Assembly: GCA_049997955.1 (NCBI GenBank)
Contig: JAEBDY010000011.1
Coordinates: 358,258-422,257 of the forward strand
DNA: 64,000 nucleotides
Direction: 5' to 3'
DNA from: Umezawaea sp049997955
GTDB taxonomy: Bacteria > Actinomycetota > Actinomycetes > Mycobacteriales > Pseudonocardiaceae
Shown: piece after piece, positions 34,266 to 42,349 of the stretch
Layout of the letters: each line of letters starts with the position of its first letter
Numbering within the stretch: position 1 is the stretch's first letter
Program-made: the position numbers and the translations under genes
Notes under the pieces: model-generated
What the model was told of the DNA's origin: nothing
Databases searched by the model: none
Seen by the model: only the letters and a program-made list of their open reading frames with translations

Positions 34266-34829
34266 TCAGGTGGGAGCGTGCGACCCCTCCAGCACGCGCA
34301 TGAACGCACGCGACCAGAGGGGGAGGTCGGGCCAGCCGCGGCAGGACACCATCGCCCCGTCGACGACGTCGGGCTGGTCGACGAACGTCGCGCCCGCCAA
34401 CTCCATGTCCACCTTCAGCGGTGGGAAGGCCGCGGTGGTGCGGCCCCGCAGGAGTCCCAGTGCGGCGGGCACCTGCGGGCCGTGGCAGATCGTGCCGACG
34501 GGAAGCCCGCGGTCGAAGAAGTAGCGGACGACGCGGGCCACGTCGGGGCTCGTCCGGATGTACTCCGGCGCCCGTCCGCCGGGGATCACCAGCCCGTCGT
34601 ACTCCTCGGGGTGGACGTCGCCGAACGCCACGTCCACGGGCAGGAGGTGACCGGGTTTCTCCGTGTAGGCGTCGCAATCGGGCTCGAAGTCGTGCACCAC
34701 CAGCTTGACCGCGCGCGTCGTGGGAGCGGCCACGATCGCCTCGTGGCCACCTTCGCGCAGGCGGAACACCGGGTACATCGAGTCGAGTTCCTCGGCGGCG
34801 TCGGCCACCAGGACCAGCACCCGAGCCAT
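34266..34829 (-). CDS. DJ-1/PfpI-family protein
   Basis: The protein has 187 aa. DJ-1/ThiJ/PfpI fold with nucleophile elbow GTICHGPQVPAAL and the acidic strand PGGRAPEYIRTSPD. Members act as glyoxalase/deglycase-like enzymes or chaperones; the function here is not readable. Transcribed away from the SGNH esterase. The CGAACCGGTTCG palindrome and one LacI-type dyad lie in the shared upstream region. Confidence 0.88.
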   Translation of the reverse strand: MARVLVLVADAAEELDSMYPVFRLREGGHEAIVAAPTTRAVKLVVHDFEPDCDAYTEKPGHLLPVDVAFGDVHPEEYDGLVIPGGRAPEYIRTSPDVARVVRYFFDRGLPVGTICHGPQVPAALGLLRGRTTAAFPPLKVDMELAGATFVDQPDVVDGAMVSCRGWPDLPLWSRAFMRVLEGSHAPT

Positions 34830-34913
34830 GTTCGCTCCTCATCCCCGCTCGCCGCGCCGCGCTGTGCTCTCGAGGTGGGCGAACGGCACCGGGTTCTTGA
34901 ACGGACTGAACGC

Positions 34914-34929
34914 CGAACCGGTTCGATCA
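34914..34929. promoter_or_regulatory. CGAACCGGTTCG palindrome, shared with 37704
   Basis: A 12-bp perfect palindrome (34914-34925) plus ATCA. The same 16 nt occur at 37704-37719 upstream of the feruloyl-esterase-like gene. It lies about 85 bp before the PfpI start and 290 bp before the SGNH esterase. Likely operator of a carbohydrate regulator. Confidence 0.6.
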
Positions 34930-34997
34930 GCATCGGACCGTGCGCGCGGGCCGGGCAGGCACAATCGTCCGGACAGGTGCCGAACCGGTCGCCGCGG

Positions 34998-35011
34998 AGT
35001 TCACGTTAACA
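34998..35011. promoter_or_regulatory. LacI-type operator upstream of SGNH esterase (distal)
   Basis: AGTTCACGTTAACA matches TGTTNNCGNNAACA except at the first base. It is 89 bp before the second copy at 35087. The stretch 34830-35215 contains no gene, only this regulatory set. Confidence 0.6.
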
Positions 35012-35086
35012 TCGAAGGACGAGCTAAAACTCATCATCTTGCCTTTAGCTCTTAAATGCCCGGCCTTGTGCGTGTGAACACCGCGC

Positions 35087-35100
35087 CGTTAGCGTTAACA
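35087..35100. promoter_or_regulatory. LacI-type operator upstream of SGNH esterase (proximal)
   Basis: CGTTAGCGTTAACA, one mismatch to TGTTNNCGNNAACA, 115 bp before the esterase ATG. Preceded by CTTTAGCTCTTAAATG. The same arrangement is seen near 39170-39226, where no target gene remains. Confidence 0.6.
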
Positions 35101-35215
35101 ATCCGTCCGCGCTTGCCTACGGCAGGCGCTCGGCGGACCGCTCGCTGGACCGCACTCCATTCCCCCGCGCGAACCAGCAGCGGACCTTGCGTCCCTTGAT
35201 GACGAAGGAGAAACG

Positions 35216-36307
35216 ATGCGGACACTCGTCAGATCGCTGGTCGCCGTCGCGGCCCTGGTCGCGGGAGTGGTGTCGGCGACCGGATCCGCGGTCGCCGAAT
35301 CGAACGGCGGTGTTCGGGTGATGCCGCTGGGTGACTCGATCACCGAGGGCACCCAGGTTCCCGGCGGGTCCCGGATCGGGCTGTGGCAGCGGTTCACGGG
35401 CGCGGGCTACCGGGTCGACTTCGTGGGGTCGCAGTTCAACGGTCCGGCCTCGCTCGGCGACCACGACCACCAGGGACACCCTGGGTGGCGCATCGACCAG
35501 ATCGACGCCAACGTCGTCGGCTGGCTGCGGAACACCAACCCGCGCACCGTGTTGCTGCACATCGGCACCAACGACATCCTCCAGAACTTCAACGTCGGCG
35601 GCGCACCCGGCAGGCTGTCCGCCCTGATCGACCGCATCACGGCGACCGCCCCGAGCGCGGACGTGTTCGTCGCGACGATCATCCCGCTCGCCAACTCCGG
35701 GCAGGAGGCCGCCGTCCGCACGTTCAACGCCGCGATCCCCGGCATCGTGCAGGGCAAGGTGAACGCGGGCAAGCGGGTTCACCTGGTCGACATGCACGCC
35801 GCGCTCACCACCGCCGACCTGATCGACGGCATCCACCCCACCGCCACCGGCTACGACAAGATGGCAACAACGTGGTACGCGGCGCTGCGGTCCGTTCCGG
35901 GCTCGATCGGCGACCCGACCGCTCCGTCGGGTCGGCAGGTCGTGGGCACGCAGTCGGGCCGCTGCGCGGACGTGCCCACCGGGGCCGTGAACGGCACCCA
36001 GGTCCAGCTGTGGGACTGCAACGGCCAGCAGAACCAGTCGTGGACCCACACGTCCGGCAAGCAGTTGACCTCCGGTGGCAAGTGCCTCGACGCCTACGGC
36101 AAGGGCACCACCAACGGCACGCAGGTGGCCGTCTGGGACTGCAACGGGCAGCCCAACCAGCAGTGGACCGTGAACTCGAACGGCTCGATCACCGGCGTCG
36201 GGTCGAACCTGTGCCTGGACGCCTCCGGCCACGGAATCACCAACGGCACCAAGCTGATCCTCTGGACGTGCAGCGGCCAGGCGAACCAGCAGTGGACCCT
36301 GCGCTGA
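35216..36307 (+). CDS. Secreted SGNH/GDSL esterase with ricin-type lectin domain
   Basis: The protein has 363 aa. A signal peptide (1-28, SAVAE) is followed by an SGNH hydrolase: block I MPLGDSITEG, block III IGTND, block V DGIHPTATGYDKMA. A ricin-type beta-trefoil occupies about 237-363 with three QxW repeats (QNQSW, PNQQW, ANQQW). It probably removes acyl groups from plant polysaccharide, as acetylxylan esterases of CE3-like families do. ATG at 35216, preceded by AAGGAG. Confidence 0.92.
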   Translation: MRTLVRSLVAVAALVAGVVSATGSAVAESNGGVRVMPLGDSITEGTQVPGGSRIGLWQRFTGAGYRVDFVGSQFNGPASLGDHDHQGHPGWRIDQIDANVVGWLRNTNPRTVLLHIGTNDILQNFNVGGAPGRLSALIDRITATAPSADVFVATIIPLANSGQEAAVRTFNAAIPGIVQGKVNAGKRVHLVDMHAALTTADLIDGIHPTATGYDKMATTWYAALRSVPGSIGDPTAPSGRQVVGTQSGRCADVPTGAVNGTQVQLWDCNGQQNQSWTHTSGKQLTSGGKCLDAYGKGTTNGTQVAVWDCNGQPNQQWTVNSNGSITGVGSNLCLDASGHGITNGTKLILWTCSGQANQQWTLR

Positions 36308-36333
36308 GCGGACGACCCGCGTGCGCCTCGGCA

Positions 36334-36363
36334 CGGGAGGCGGGCGGAAGTGCCCGCCTCCCG
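36334..36363. terminator. Bidirectional terminator between two convergent esterases
   Basis: Perfect 12-bp arms (36334-36345 CGGGAGGCGGGC; 36352-36363) with a 6-nt loop, placed between stops at 36307 (plus) and 36370 (minus). Confidence 0.75.
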
Positions 36364-36369
36364 GCCGTT

Positions 36370-37668
36370 CTACGCCTTCGCCCAGCGCTGGTTCGCGCCG
36401 GTGTGGCAGGTCCACAGGATGACGGCGGTGCCGTTGGCGGTGCCGGTGCCGTTGACGTCGAGGCACAGTCCGTTCTGGACGTTGCCCGCGGTGCCGTTGG
36501 TGTTGAGGTTCCACTGCTGGTTGGCGGCACCGTTGCAGTCCCAGATCCGCACCCGCGCGCCCGAGGTGGCGTTCGCGGGGGCCTCCAGGCACTTGCCCTG
36601 CACGCGCAAGGCCTTGCCGTCCTGGGTGAACTGCTGGTTCGCACCGTTGTGGCAGTCCCAGACGACCAGCGGGGAGCCGTTGGCCGTGCCCGCGCCGGAG
36701 ACGTCCAGGCACCGGCCGGAGGACTCGCCGCGCAGGCGGAACGTCGTGGGCGTCGGGGTCTGGTCGCCCGTGAAGAACTTCCAGACCTCACCCTTGACCC
36801 AGCTCCGCGCACCGCTCTCGCAACCCGCGCACCCGTCCACCGGGCCTTGCTGGTGCCCGCCGTCGAACGGCGCCCAGACCACCGGGTACCCGGCACGGCA
36901 ACCCGAGTAGGTGGTGGTGATGTGCCTCAGGCTGCCCGACGCCGGCTCGGGCGGGTTCTGCGGGGTGCAGCCGTTGTTGCGGACGAACCTGTCGCGCAGC
37001 GCTCGACCGGCGCCGATGTTGTCCGACACGCCGTGGATGCCCATGTAGGCAACCGGCTGCGTGCCGCCGCTGCACCCGCTGATCTCACCAGGAGCGGCGA
37101 TGGCCGCGACCGCGCGGAACACCGTCGGCCGCGCGCACGCGAGGGCGTTGCTCATCGCACCGCCGTAGCTGAAGCCCAGGGAGAACAACTGCGTCGTGTC
37201 GACGCACAGGGCGTCCCCGATGCGCTTGACCATGTCGTCGGTGAAGGTCACGTCCTCACCGCCGGAGTTGGCCCAGCCGTTGCCGAGCCCCTGCGGCGCG
37301 ACGAAGATCGTGCTGTTGTTCGCCAGCCGCCGCAACCCGTAGTAGGCGTAGACGTCCCCGTCGGAACCACCCGAGGCGACGTCGTTCGCCGTGCCGCCCC
37401 ACCAGTGGAATCCGAAGACCAGCCGGTACGGGCGGGTGTTGTCGTAGTTGTCCGGGATGCTCAGGGTGAACCCGCGGCTCTTGCCGTTGCTCTGGATCGT
37501 GTGGTTGCCGTTCTGGATCGCGGGCGCCTTGCCGCACCCCGCCGTCGTGGCGAGAGCACCGACCTCCGCGGTTGACGTCCCGGCGTCGGCGGTACCGGTG
37601 CCTGCCAGGACGAGCGCGGTGGCGGCGACGACCGTCCACCATCGGCGAAAACCGTTCCCCTGTCTCAT
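36370..37668 (-). CDS. Secreted feruloyl-esterase/PHB-depolymerase-like enzyme with ricin-type lectin domain
   Basis: The protein has 432 aa. Signal peptide (MRQGNGFRRWW, cleavage near GTADAG). Alpha/beta-hydrolase domain of the LpqC/feruloyl esterase type with nucleophile elbow GFSYGGAMS, FGFHWWGG oxyanion segment and a late DGGHQ histidine. Ricin-type beta-trefoil at about 310-432 with QxW repeats ending ANQRWAKA. The ATG at 37668 has GGGAG upstream. Probably releases ferulate or acetyl esters from hemicellulose. Preceded by the CGAACCGGTTCG operator. Confidence 0.9.
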   Translation of the reverse strand: MRQGNGFRRWWTVVAATALVLAGTGTADAGTSTAEVGALATTAGCGKAPAIQNGNHTIQSNGKSRGFTLSIPDNYDNTRPYRLVFGFHWWGGTANDVASGGSDGDVYAYYGLRRLANNSTIFVAPQGLGNGWANSGGEDVTFTDDMVKRIGDALCVDTTQLFSLGFSYGGAMSNALACARPTVFRAVAAIAAPGEISGCSGGTQPVAYMGIHGVSDNIGAGRALRDRFVRNNGCTPQNPPEPASGSLRHITTTYSGCRAGYPVVWAPFDGGHQQGPVDGCAGCESGARSWVKGEVWKFFTGDQTPTPTTFRLRGESSGRCLDVSGAGTANGSPLVVWDCHNGANQQFTQDGKALRVQGKCLEAPANATSGARVRIWDCNGAANQQWNLNTNGTAGNVQNGLCLDVNGTGTANGTAVILWTCHTGANQRWAKA

Positions 37669-37703
37669 CTGTGCTCCCAATCCTGTGTGGGGATGATCAG
37701 CTT

Positions 37704-37719
37704 CGAACCGGTTCGATCA
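37704..37719. promoter_or_regulatory. CGAACCGGTTCG palindrome before the feruloyl esterase
   Basis: Identical over 16 nt to 34914-34929, and 36 bp upstream of the esterase ATG, overlapping the expected promoter of the leftward gene. Confidence 0.65.
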
Positions 37720-37869
37720 CTCGATCGCACCGTACGTGTCGAGCGACGGACGGTGCAACGGCGTGACGAGCGAGGTATTTTGCTTGGCACGAAAGGACTT
37801 TCAGGTCCAACCGCCCGACCGGCGACGTTGCGTCGCCATCGCTCCGGTGGTGCGGTGGGCAAGCCCTTT

Positions 37870-38170
37870 CGCTGTCCTGTTGTGGCCACCTCGGTCGACC
37901 GCTTCCGCGGTTCCCGGACCGGTCGGATCGCCTCCGTCACGCCGAGCCGGTCCTGCGACGCCTTCGCGACCAAGACGACCGGCGCGGCCAAGATCCTGCT
38001 CGGCGGGGGCAGCACGACCGCCACCGTCCCGCACTCCACAGTGGACGGACCGTCCACGATCACGCTCCTGTCGCCGTCCGAGGCGGGCTTCCGGGCGGTG
38101 GCCGTCGCGCAGCACTCCGGGCGGTGCCTGGACAACGCGGACCCGAACCTGGTGGGCGTGGCACCAGTGC
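37870..38170 (+). pseudogene. Remnant of a secreted carbohydrate-binding/ricin-domain protein
   Basis: A rightward frame reads ILLGGGSTTATVPHSTVDG and then FRAVAVAQHSGRCLDN, the start of a ricin/CBM13-type repeat, before losing similarity at about 38170. There is no start codon, signal peptide or catalytic domain. It lies in the 37669-38194 gap, otherwise without genes. I read it as the tail of a lost glycanase. Boundaries are approximate. Confidence 0.45.
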
Positions 38171-38194
38171 GGCGTCACGCCACCAGGCGTCGGG

Positions 38195-38446
38195 TCACAC
38201 CCAACCCCGTTCGCAGGCGACCACGCCCAGTTGGAAGCGCGACCGCGCGCCCAGCAGGTTCTGGAGGCGGGTGATCCGGCGGTGCACGGTGCGGAGGCTG
38301 ACCCCCAGTTCCCGCGCGATGGTCTCGTCGATCGCCCCCGTGCGCATGAGCCGCAGCAGGCGTCGTGTCGCGTCCGTGGGTTCGCGCTCCACCACGTCCT
38401 CCGCGACGGGCACCAGGGCTAATTCCACCGGCTTAAACGCGGTCAT
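38195..38446 (-). pseudogene. LuxR-type HTH regulator, C-terminal part only
   Basis: The 83 codons from ATG 38446 cover a LuxR-type DNA-binding domain (TRRLLRLMRTGAIDETIAREL, LRTVHRRITRL, RSRFQLGV) with a short preceding strand FKPVELALVPV. Actinobacterial relatives have about 250 more N-terminal residues. The frame stays open to 38755 but that part looks noncoding. Either a truncated gene or a short stand-alone HTH protein. Confidence 0.5.
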
Positions 38447-39126
38447 GGCACGTGAACCCGAGGGCTGCGGGCCCGGTGATGTCGATCGGGCCGCACCAAG
38501 ACCCTCGATCGGCCTCTGCCGGGGGAGTGGCGCCAGGTGGTTCAGGAGGGGATTCACGGCGGTCGTGGTGTTGGTGGATCGGTGCGCGAGGGGACATTGC
38601 TTTCCTCCCGATGGCAGGGAAAGGACGGCGTCGGGGAAGGGTTCGGAACCGTGGTCGGATGCGCGGGGCGGCGTTCGGGCACGCGCGGCGGCCGGGTGGT
38701 GACGGCGCAGGACGGGGCTCGAGCCCTCGGTCTTGGCTGTCATGGACCGCTCCACTGCGTCGTGGCACCTACCGGTGACGACCGTGGGTGAATCGGTCAG
38801 AATGTGTCTGACTCTTCAGGGCGGTCGACCGGCATCCTTGCCCGTCTTCCGCCTGGATTCGGCCGACGCCCACGACCGCCTTCACCACAATGACAGCGGT
38901 CACGTGTCGCTGAAGTCAAGGGAAGAGCAGGGCGAACTTGAAAAAGCTCCAGGTTTGCGCGGACCGGTTCGACGTGGTGCCGGAGGTGTTGGCAGCCCGC
39001 TCACGGGTCAGATAAGTCATACTCATCCCATCGCGCTGCCCTTGACCTGCGGTTCTGGTCCGCGATGAGGACGGAGATGATCACCGGGCGAGCCGGATCG
39101 CGGGAAGACCGGTCGTACTTGCGCCA

Positions 39127-39140
39127 TGTTCGCGCTAACA
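39127..39140. promoter_or_regulatory. LacI-type operator, orphan copy 1
   Basis: TGTTCGCGCTAACA matches every fixed position of TGTTNNCGNNAACA. No gene starts downstream in either direction at the usual distance. Confidence 0.6.
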
Positions 39141-39212
39141 GATTGAACATTCATCTGACTGTGCGAGCCGCGCTTTAGCTTGTTTTAGCGGATATTATTG
39201 AGCTGTGCGTCG

Positions 39213-39226
39213 CGTTAGCGTTCACA
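39213..39226. promoter_or_regulatory. LacI-type operator, orphan copy 2
   Basis: CGTTAGCGTTCACA, two mismatches to the dyad, 86 bp after copy 1. The 34998/35087 pair before the SGNH esterase has 89 bp spacing and a similar CTTTAGCT element, suggesting that this was once an equivalent promoter. Confidence 0.5.
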
Positions 39227-39409
39227 TCACTGCCGCGAGGGCGTGAGCCCGGTGCTGACCCGGAGGGGGTTTGGACGTCCGCGGTGGTCAGCGGCGGTCT
39301 CGACGACACCGGCCGCGAAGCTCGACCGGACATCGGTCAGCCGGGCGCTCGCGGGCGGGATCACGAGGCTCAACGTCCTCATGCACCCCTCGCCAACCGT
39401 CGGCCCGGA

Positions 39410-40150
39410 TCAGCCGAAAACGCGGCGCTGGATCTCCCGCCGGTAGTCCTCAAGGGTCCTGTCCACGTGCACGGCCGCGGCCGCCGCGGCGGCCTCCGGA
39501 TCGCCACCCCGGATGGCCTGGTAGATCGCGGCGTGCTCCTCCACCGCCTCCGCCGCGTGACTGCCGACCGCGCCTTGCAGCCCGATGGTGTTGGACTGCC
39601 GTTGCAGGCGCCGGGCCTCGCGCACCGCCGCGACCAGGAACTGGTTGTGCGAGGCGGCCGCGATCGCCAGGTGGAACTCGTCGTCACCGCGGTCGAACAG
39701 CGCCACCTGCCCGGTCAGGTGCCCTTCACGGCACGTGTCGGCCGCGACCTCGATGGCACGCAGCTCGGCGGGCGTCGCGCGGGTCGCGGACAGCCTGCTG
39801 GCCGCGGTCTCCTGAACCCGGCGGAATTCGAAGAGCATGTAGACGTGGTCGAGATCGGTGGGCAGGAAGATCCCACCCCAGCGAGAGGAACCGAGCATGC
39901 TCTCGTCGTCGGCCACGTACAGCCCACGCCCCTTGTGCGCCCGCACCCGCCCCAGCGCCGAGAGGATCTTCACCGCTTCCCGCACCACGGTCCGACTGGA
40001 CCCCATCCGCCCGGCCAGCTCGTTCTCCGTCGGCATGCGGTCACCGGGTTGCAGGCCCAGCTCGGTGATCAGCTGCAGGATCCGCTCCGCCACCAGCTCG
40101 TAGCCGGGCCGGTAGGCCGCGGACGGCACGTGTGCGGCATCGGCATCCAC
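39410..40150 (-). CDS. GntR/FadR-family transcriptional regulator
   Basis: The protein has 246 aa from GTG 40150 (GAAGGGG about 8 nt upstream). The frame is open to an ATG at 40234 without ribosome site. N-terminal winged HTH (GDRMPTENELAGRMGSSRTVVREAVKIL) and an FCD-type all-helical effector domain with metal-ligand-like residues (DDEFHLAIAAASHN, EEHAAIYQAI). FadR-type regulators respond to organic acids or sugar acids. The target is unknown; no adjacent gene is an obvious partner. Confidence 0.88.
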   Translation of the reverse strand: MDADAAHVPSAAYRPGYELVAERILQLITELGLQPGDRMPTENELAGRMGSSRTVVREAVKILSALGRVRAHKGRGLYVADDESMLGSSRWGGIFLPTDLDHVYMLFEFRRVQETAASRLSATRATPAELRAIEVAADTCREGHLTGQVALFDRGDDEFHLAIAAASHNQFLVAAVREARRLQRQSNTIGLQGAVGSHAAEAVEEHAAIYQAIRGGDPEAAAAAAAVHVDRTLEDYRREIQRRVFG

Positions 40151-40306
40151 TGGCGTGGCCCCTTCGGCATGAGTACGACTCTTCGTCCGTCCGCCCAAGG
40201 TACAGGCGCGCAGAACGGGCAGCAGCATGGTCACGACTGCACCGGGGCACGGGTCTCTGCCGGCCCTCTGTCACTGCATGCATGAGGTTTTCGGCAGGCG
40301 TGGGGC

Positions 40307-40711
40307 TCACGACGAGACGTCGACGGACCAACCGTCGTAGAAGGCAGGTCGCAGGCCGTCGGCCACACCGAACGCCTCGGCCACGGCGAGGGTGGCGGCG
40401 GTGCGGACGGCGGAGACGTCGATGTCGGTCAGGTCGAGTTGGGCGTGCACGACCTCGACCGCGACGCCCGTCGGGTCCGCGCCGCACCGGCTCGCCAGGG
40501 CCACGCCGTCGGCCGCGCCCGCGAGGGCAGCGTCCACGAATTCGCGGTCCGGTCCGGGCTGGAGCGAGGAGGCGTCGTCGGGGGCGACCTGCCACGTGAC
40601 CGGAGACGTGCCTTCGCCCGCTGTCACCAGTCGGATGCGGACCTGGCCGAAGTAGCCGACGCCCGCGTGCTGGCGCCTGAGCCGGTACTCGCCGAAACGA
40701 CTGCCGGGCAT
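40307..40711 (-). CDS. Small protein resembling EF-G/ribosomal-protection domain IV
   Basis: The protein has 134 aa, preceded by GAGGAG and ATG at 40711. The plan (YRLRRQHAGVGYFGQVRIRL, then GPDREFVDAALAGAADGV, then VRTAATLAVAEAF) is similar to domain IV of translational GTPases: a beta strand with G-x-G, a GV[PL]xE[FY]-like helix and a terminal helix. No GTPase domain is present. This is inference from pattern, and the protein should be called hypothetical. It is 40 bp downstream of the TetR gene on the same strand. Confidence 0.6.
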   Translation of the reverse strand: MPGSRFGEYRLRRQHAGVGYFGQVRIRLVTAGEGTSPVTWQVAPDDASSLQPGPDREFVDAALAGAADGVALASRCGADPTGVAVEVVHAQLDLTDIDVSAVRTAATLAVAEAFGVADGLRPAFYDGWSVDVSS

Positions 40712-40751
40712 GGTCAACTCCTCGTGTTCGCGAACAGGTTGGCCTGCCGCG

Positions 40752-41339
40752 TCACCGGTTCCCCTCGGTAAGCGCAGCGCTGTCAGGCATGATCGAATCG
40801 AGGCGCGACATCAAGTTTTCGGTGATCGCGGCCAAGTCCGCGCCTTCTCCCGCCTCGAGCCAGTTTTCATAAGCGGTGAAGAACACCTGGATACCCACGC
40901 GGGCCGCCAGTCGCGCGATGTCCGCGTCGACCCCGCGTTCTCGCAGGGCGTCGGTGAACGCGACCGCGATGTCGTCGTGCTTGATCAGGTCGCGCTCCCG
41001 CAGTTCCGGGTTCGCCGTGATCACCGCGTGCCGTTGGCGCTGGCTGTCCCGCCCCATGGCCGCCCAGTCGAACTCCGTCAAAGCCCTGGTGACCACCTGG
41101 AGCGGGTTCACGACGTCGGGTGCCTGGAGAACCTCTTCGACGAGCGCTGCGCGCAGGTCGGCTGATTCGGCGAAAAGAACATCGCGCTTGTCGGAGAAGT
41201 ACCGGAAGAACGTGCGGGTCGTGACGCGGGCGCGCTTTGCGATCTCGACGACGCTCGTGCCCTCGAACCCCTTCTCGTGGAAGAGCTCCATGGCGGCCTT
41301 CTTCAGCCGGTCTTCGCTACCGAGTTCCCAGCGGGGCAT
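40752..41339 (-). CDS. TetR-family transcriptional regulator
   Basis: The protein has 195 aa. N-terminal TetR HTH (AAMELFHEKGFEGTSVVEIA, RTFFRYFSDKRDVLF) and a helical ligand domain. Divergent from a quinone oxidoreductase gene that is now broken, with two TGTCACNNNGTGACA operators between them. It still has its own operator, so autoregulation is likely. Confidence 0.9.
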   Translation of the reverse strand: MPRWELGSEDRLKKAAMELFHEKGFEGTSVVEIAKRARVTTRTFFRYFSDKRDVLFAESADLRAALVEEVLQAPDVVNPLQVVTRALTEFDWAAMGRDSQRQRHAVITANPELRERDLIKHDDIAVAFTDALRERGVDADIARLAARVGIQVFFTAYENWLEAGEGADLAAITENLMSRLDSIMPDSAALTEGNR

Positions 41340-41415
41340 GGCCCGGATGGTACTGGCCCTGCAACGCGCCGAGACGGCATGACCGCCTGCTCGGCCACTC
41401 TCGTCACGACCGTGG

Positions 41416-41460
41416 TGTCACACCGTGACATCAGTGCTAGGGTGATGTCACGGTGTGACA
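41416..41460. promoter_or_regulatory. Two TetR-type operators, TGTCACNNNGTGACA
   Basis: TGTCAC-ACC-GTGACA at 41416-41430 and TGTCAC-GGT-GTGACA at 41446-41460 are each 15-bp dyads. Together they form an 18-bp inverted repeat (41416-41433 and 41443-41460). They lie 77 bp from the TetR start and 40 bp from the oxidoreductase start. Confidence 0.8.
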
Positions 41461-41500
41461 ACAGCTTCTCGGCACGCACGTCGAATGAGGGAAGAACGTC

Positions 41501-42183
41501 ATGAAGGCGATTCAGTTCGACCAGTACGGTCCCCCGGAAGTGCTCGCTCTCGTCGACGTCGACGTCGACGTCGCCGAGCCGCACCCGCGGGCGGGCCAGA
41601 TCCGCATCCGGGTTCGTGCGGCGGGTGTCAACGGCCTCGACGGGAAGATCCGCGCGGGGCTGGCGCGGGAGATGTTCGAGGTGACGCTGCCCAGCGGCAT
41701 CGGATCCGACGCCGCGGGCATCGTCGACGAGGTGGGCGATGGTGTGACCGACGTCCAGGTCGGCGAAGCCGTGTTCGACATCGGCTCCAACGCCTTGGCC
41801 GAACACGCCGTTCTGGACGCCTGGGCCCGCATGCCGGAGGGCTTGTCCTTCGAGGAAGCGGCCGGGTATCCGATCCCCGTCAAGACGGCGTTCCGCGTCC
41901 TCGACCAGGTCGGCCTCCGATCGGCCAGACCTTGCTGATCAGCGGCGCGTCGGGAGGGGTGGGCACCGCCGTGCAGCAAGGTGCCCTGGTTTCGTTCCGG
42001 GCCAACGATGTTCCTGCGGCGTTGCGCGAAGCCGCAACGCTGTACGCCGAGGGCGCACTGAGGATCCCGGTCCAGAGGACCTTCACGCTGGCGGACTCCA
42101 CCGCCGCGCAGGCGCACAACGATGCCGGTCACGCCGCTGGACGAACGGTCGTGACCGTGCCTGATCCGGCGACTCAGGACTGA
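41501..42183 (+). pseudogene. NAD(P)H:quinone oxidoreductase, frameshifted with internal deletion
   Basis: The first 145 codons (MKAIQFDQYGPPEVL, VNGLDGKIRAG, GSDAAGIVDEVGDGV) are a good MDR-family N-terminus but end at a stop at 41938. Similarity resumes in another frame (GQTLLISGASGGVGTAVQ) and jumps at once to the C-terminal part (YAEGALRIPVQRTF, HAAGRTVVTV). At least one frameshift near 41920 and a loss of about 100 codons of the cofactor domain have occurred. No active enzyme is expected. Confidence 0.8.
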
Positions 42184-42349
42184 ACTGCCTTTTCCCGGCT
42201 GCGAGAAGCAGGCAGCAGGTGAGCGAGGAACGCCGCGCGAAGCCGACGAGGCCCTCGATCGCGCGGCGCTCTTCTTCCGACAACACGTCGACCACTGAGT
42301 CGACCCCACCAACCGGACACGTGCACCAACGATGGAAAGCAGGACGGAC

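Larger units (their letters stand above)
38447..39409. other. Gene-poor stretch with orphan regulatory sites
   Basis: Nearly 1 kb without a convincing gene. It has a small dyad GTCAGA-N5-TCTGAC at 38796-38812 and the two LacI-type dyads at 39127 and 39213 with an A+T-rich promoter-like region between them. A frame at 38733-39068 has no recognisable family and is not called. Confidence 0.5.

Noticed and set aside
38733..39068. Small rightward gene
   Set aside because: No family resemblance or ribosome site; low-complexity composition similar to flanking noncoding DNA.
42184..42349. Possible short gene on the complement containing LSEEERRAIEGLVGFARRSS
   Set aside because: Too short, no start codon with ribosome site and no identifiable domain; it may be a remnant.
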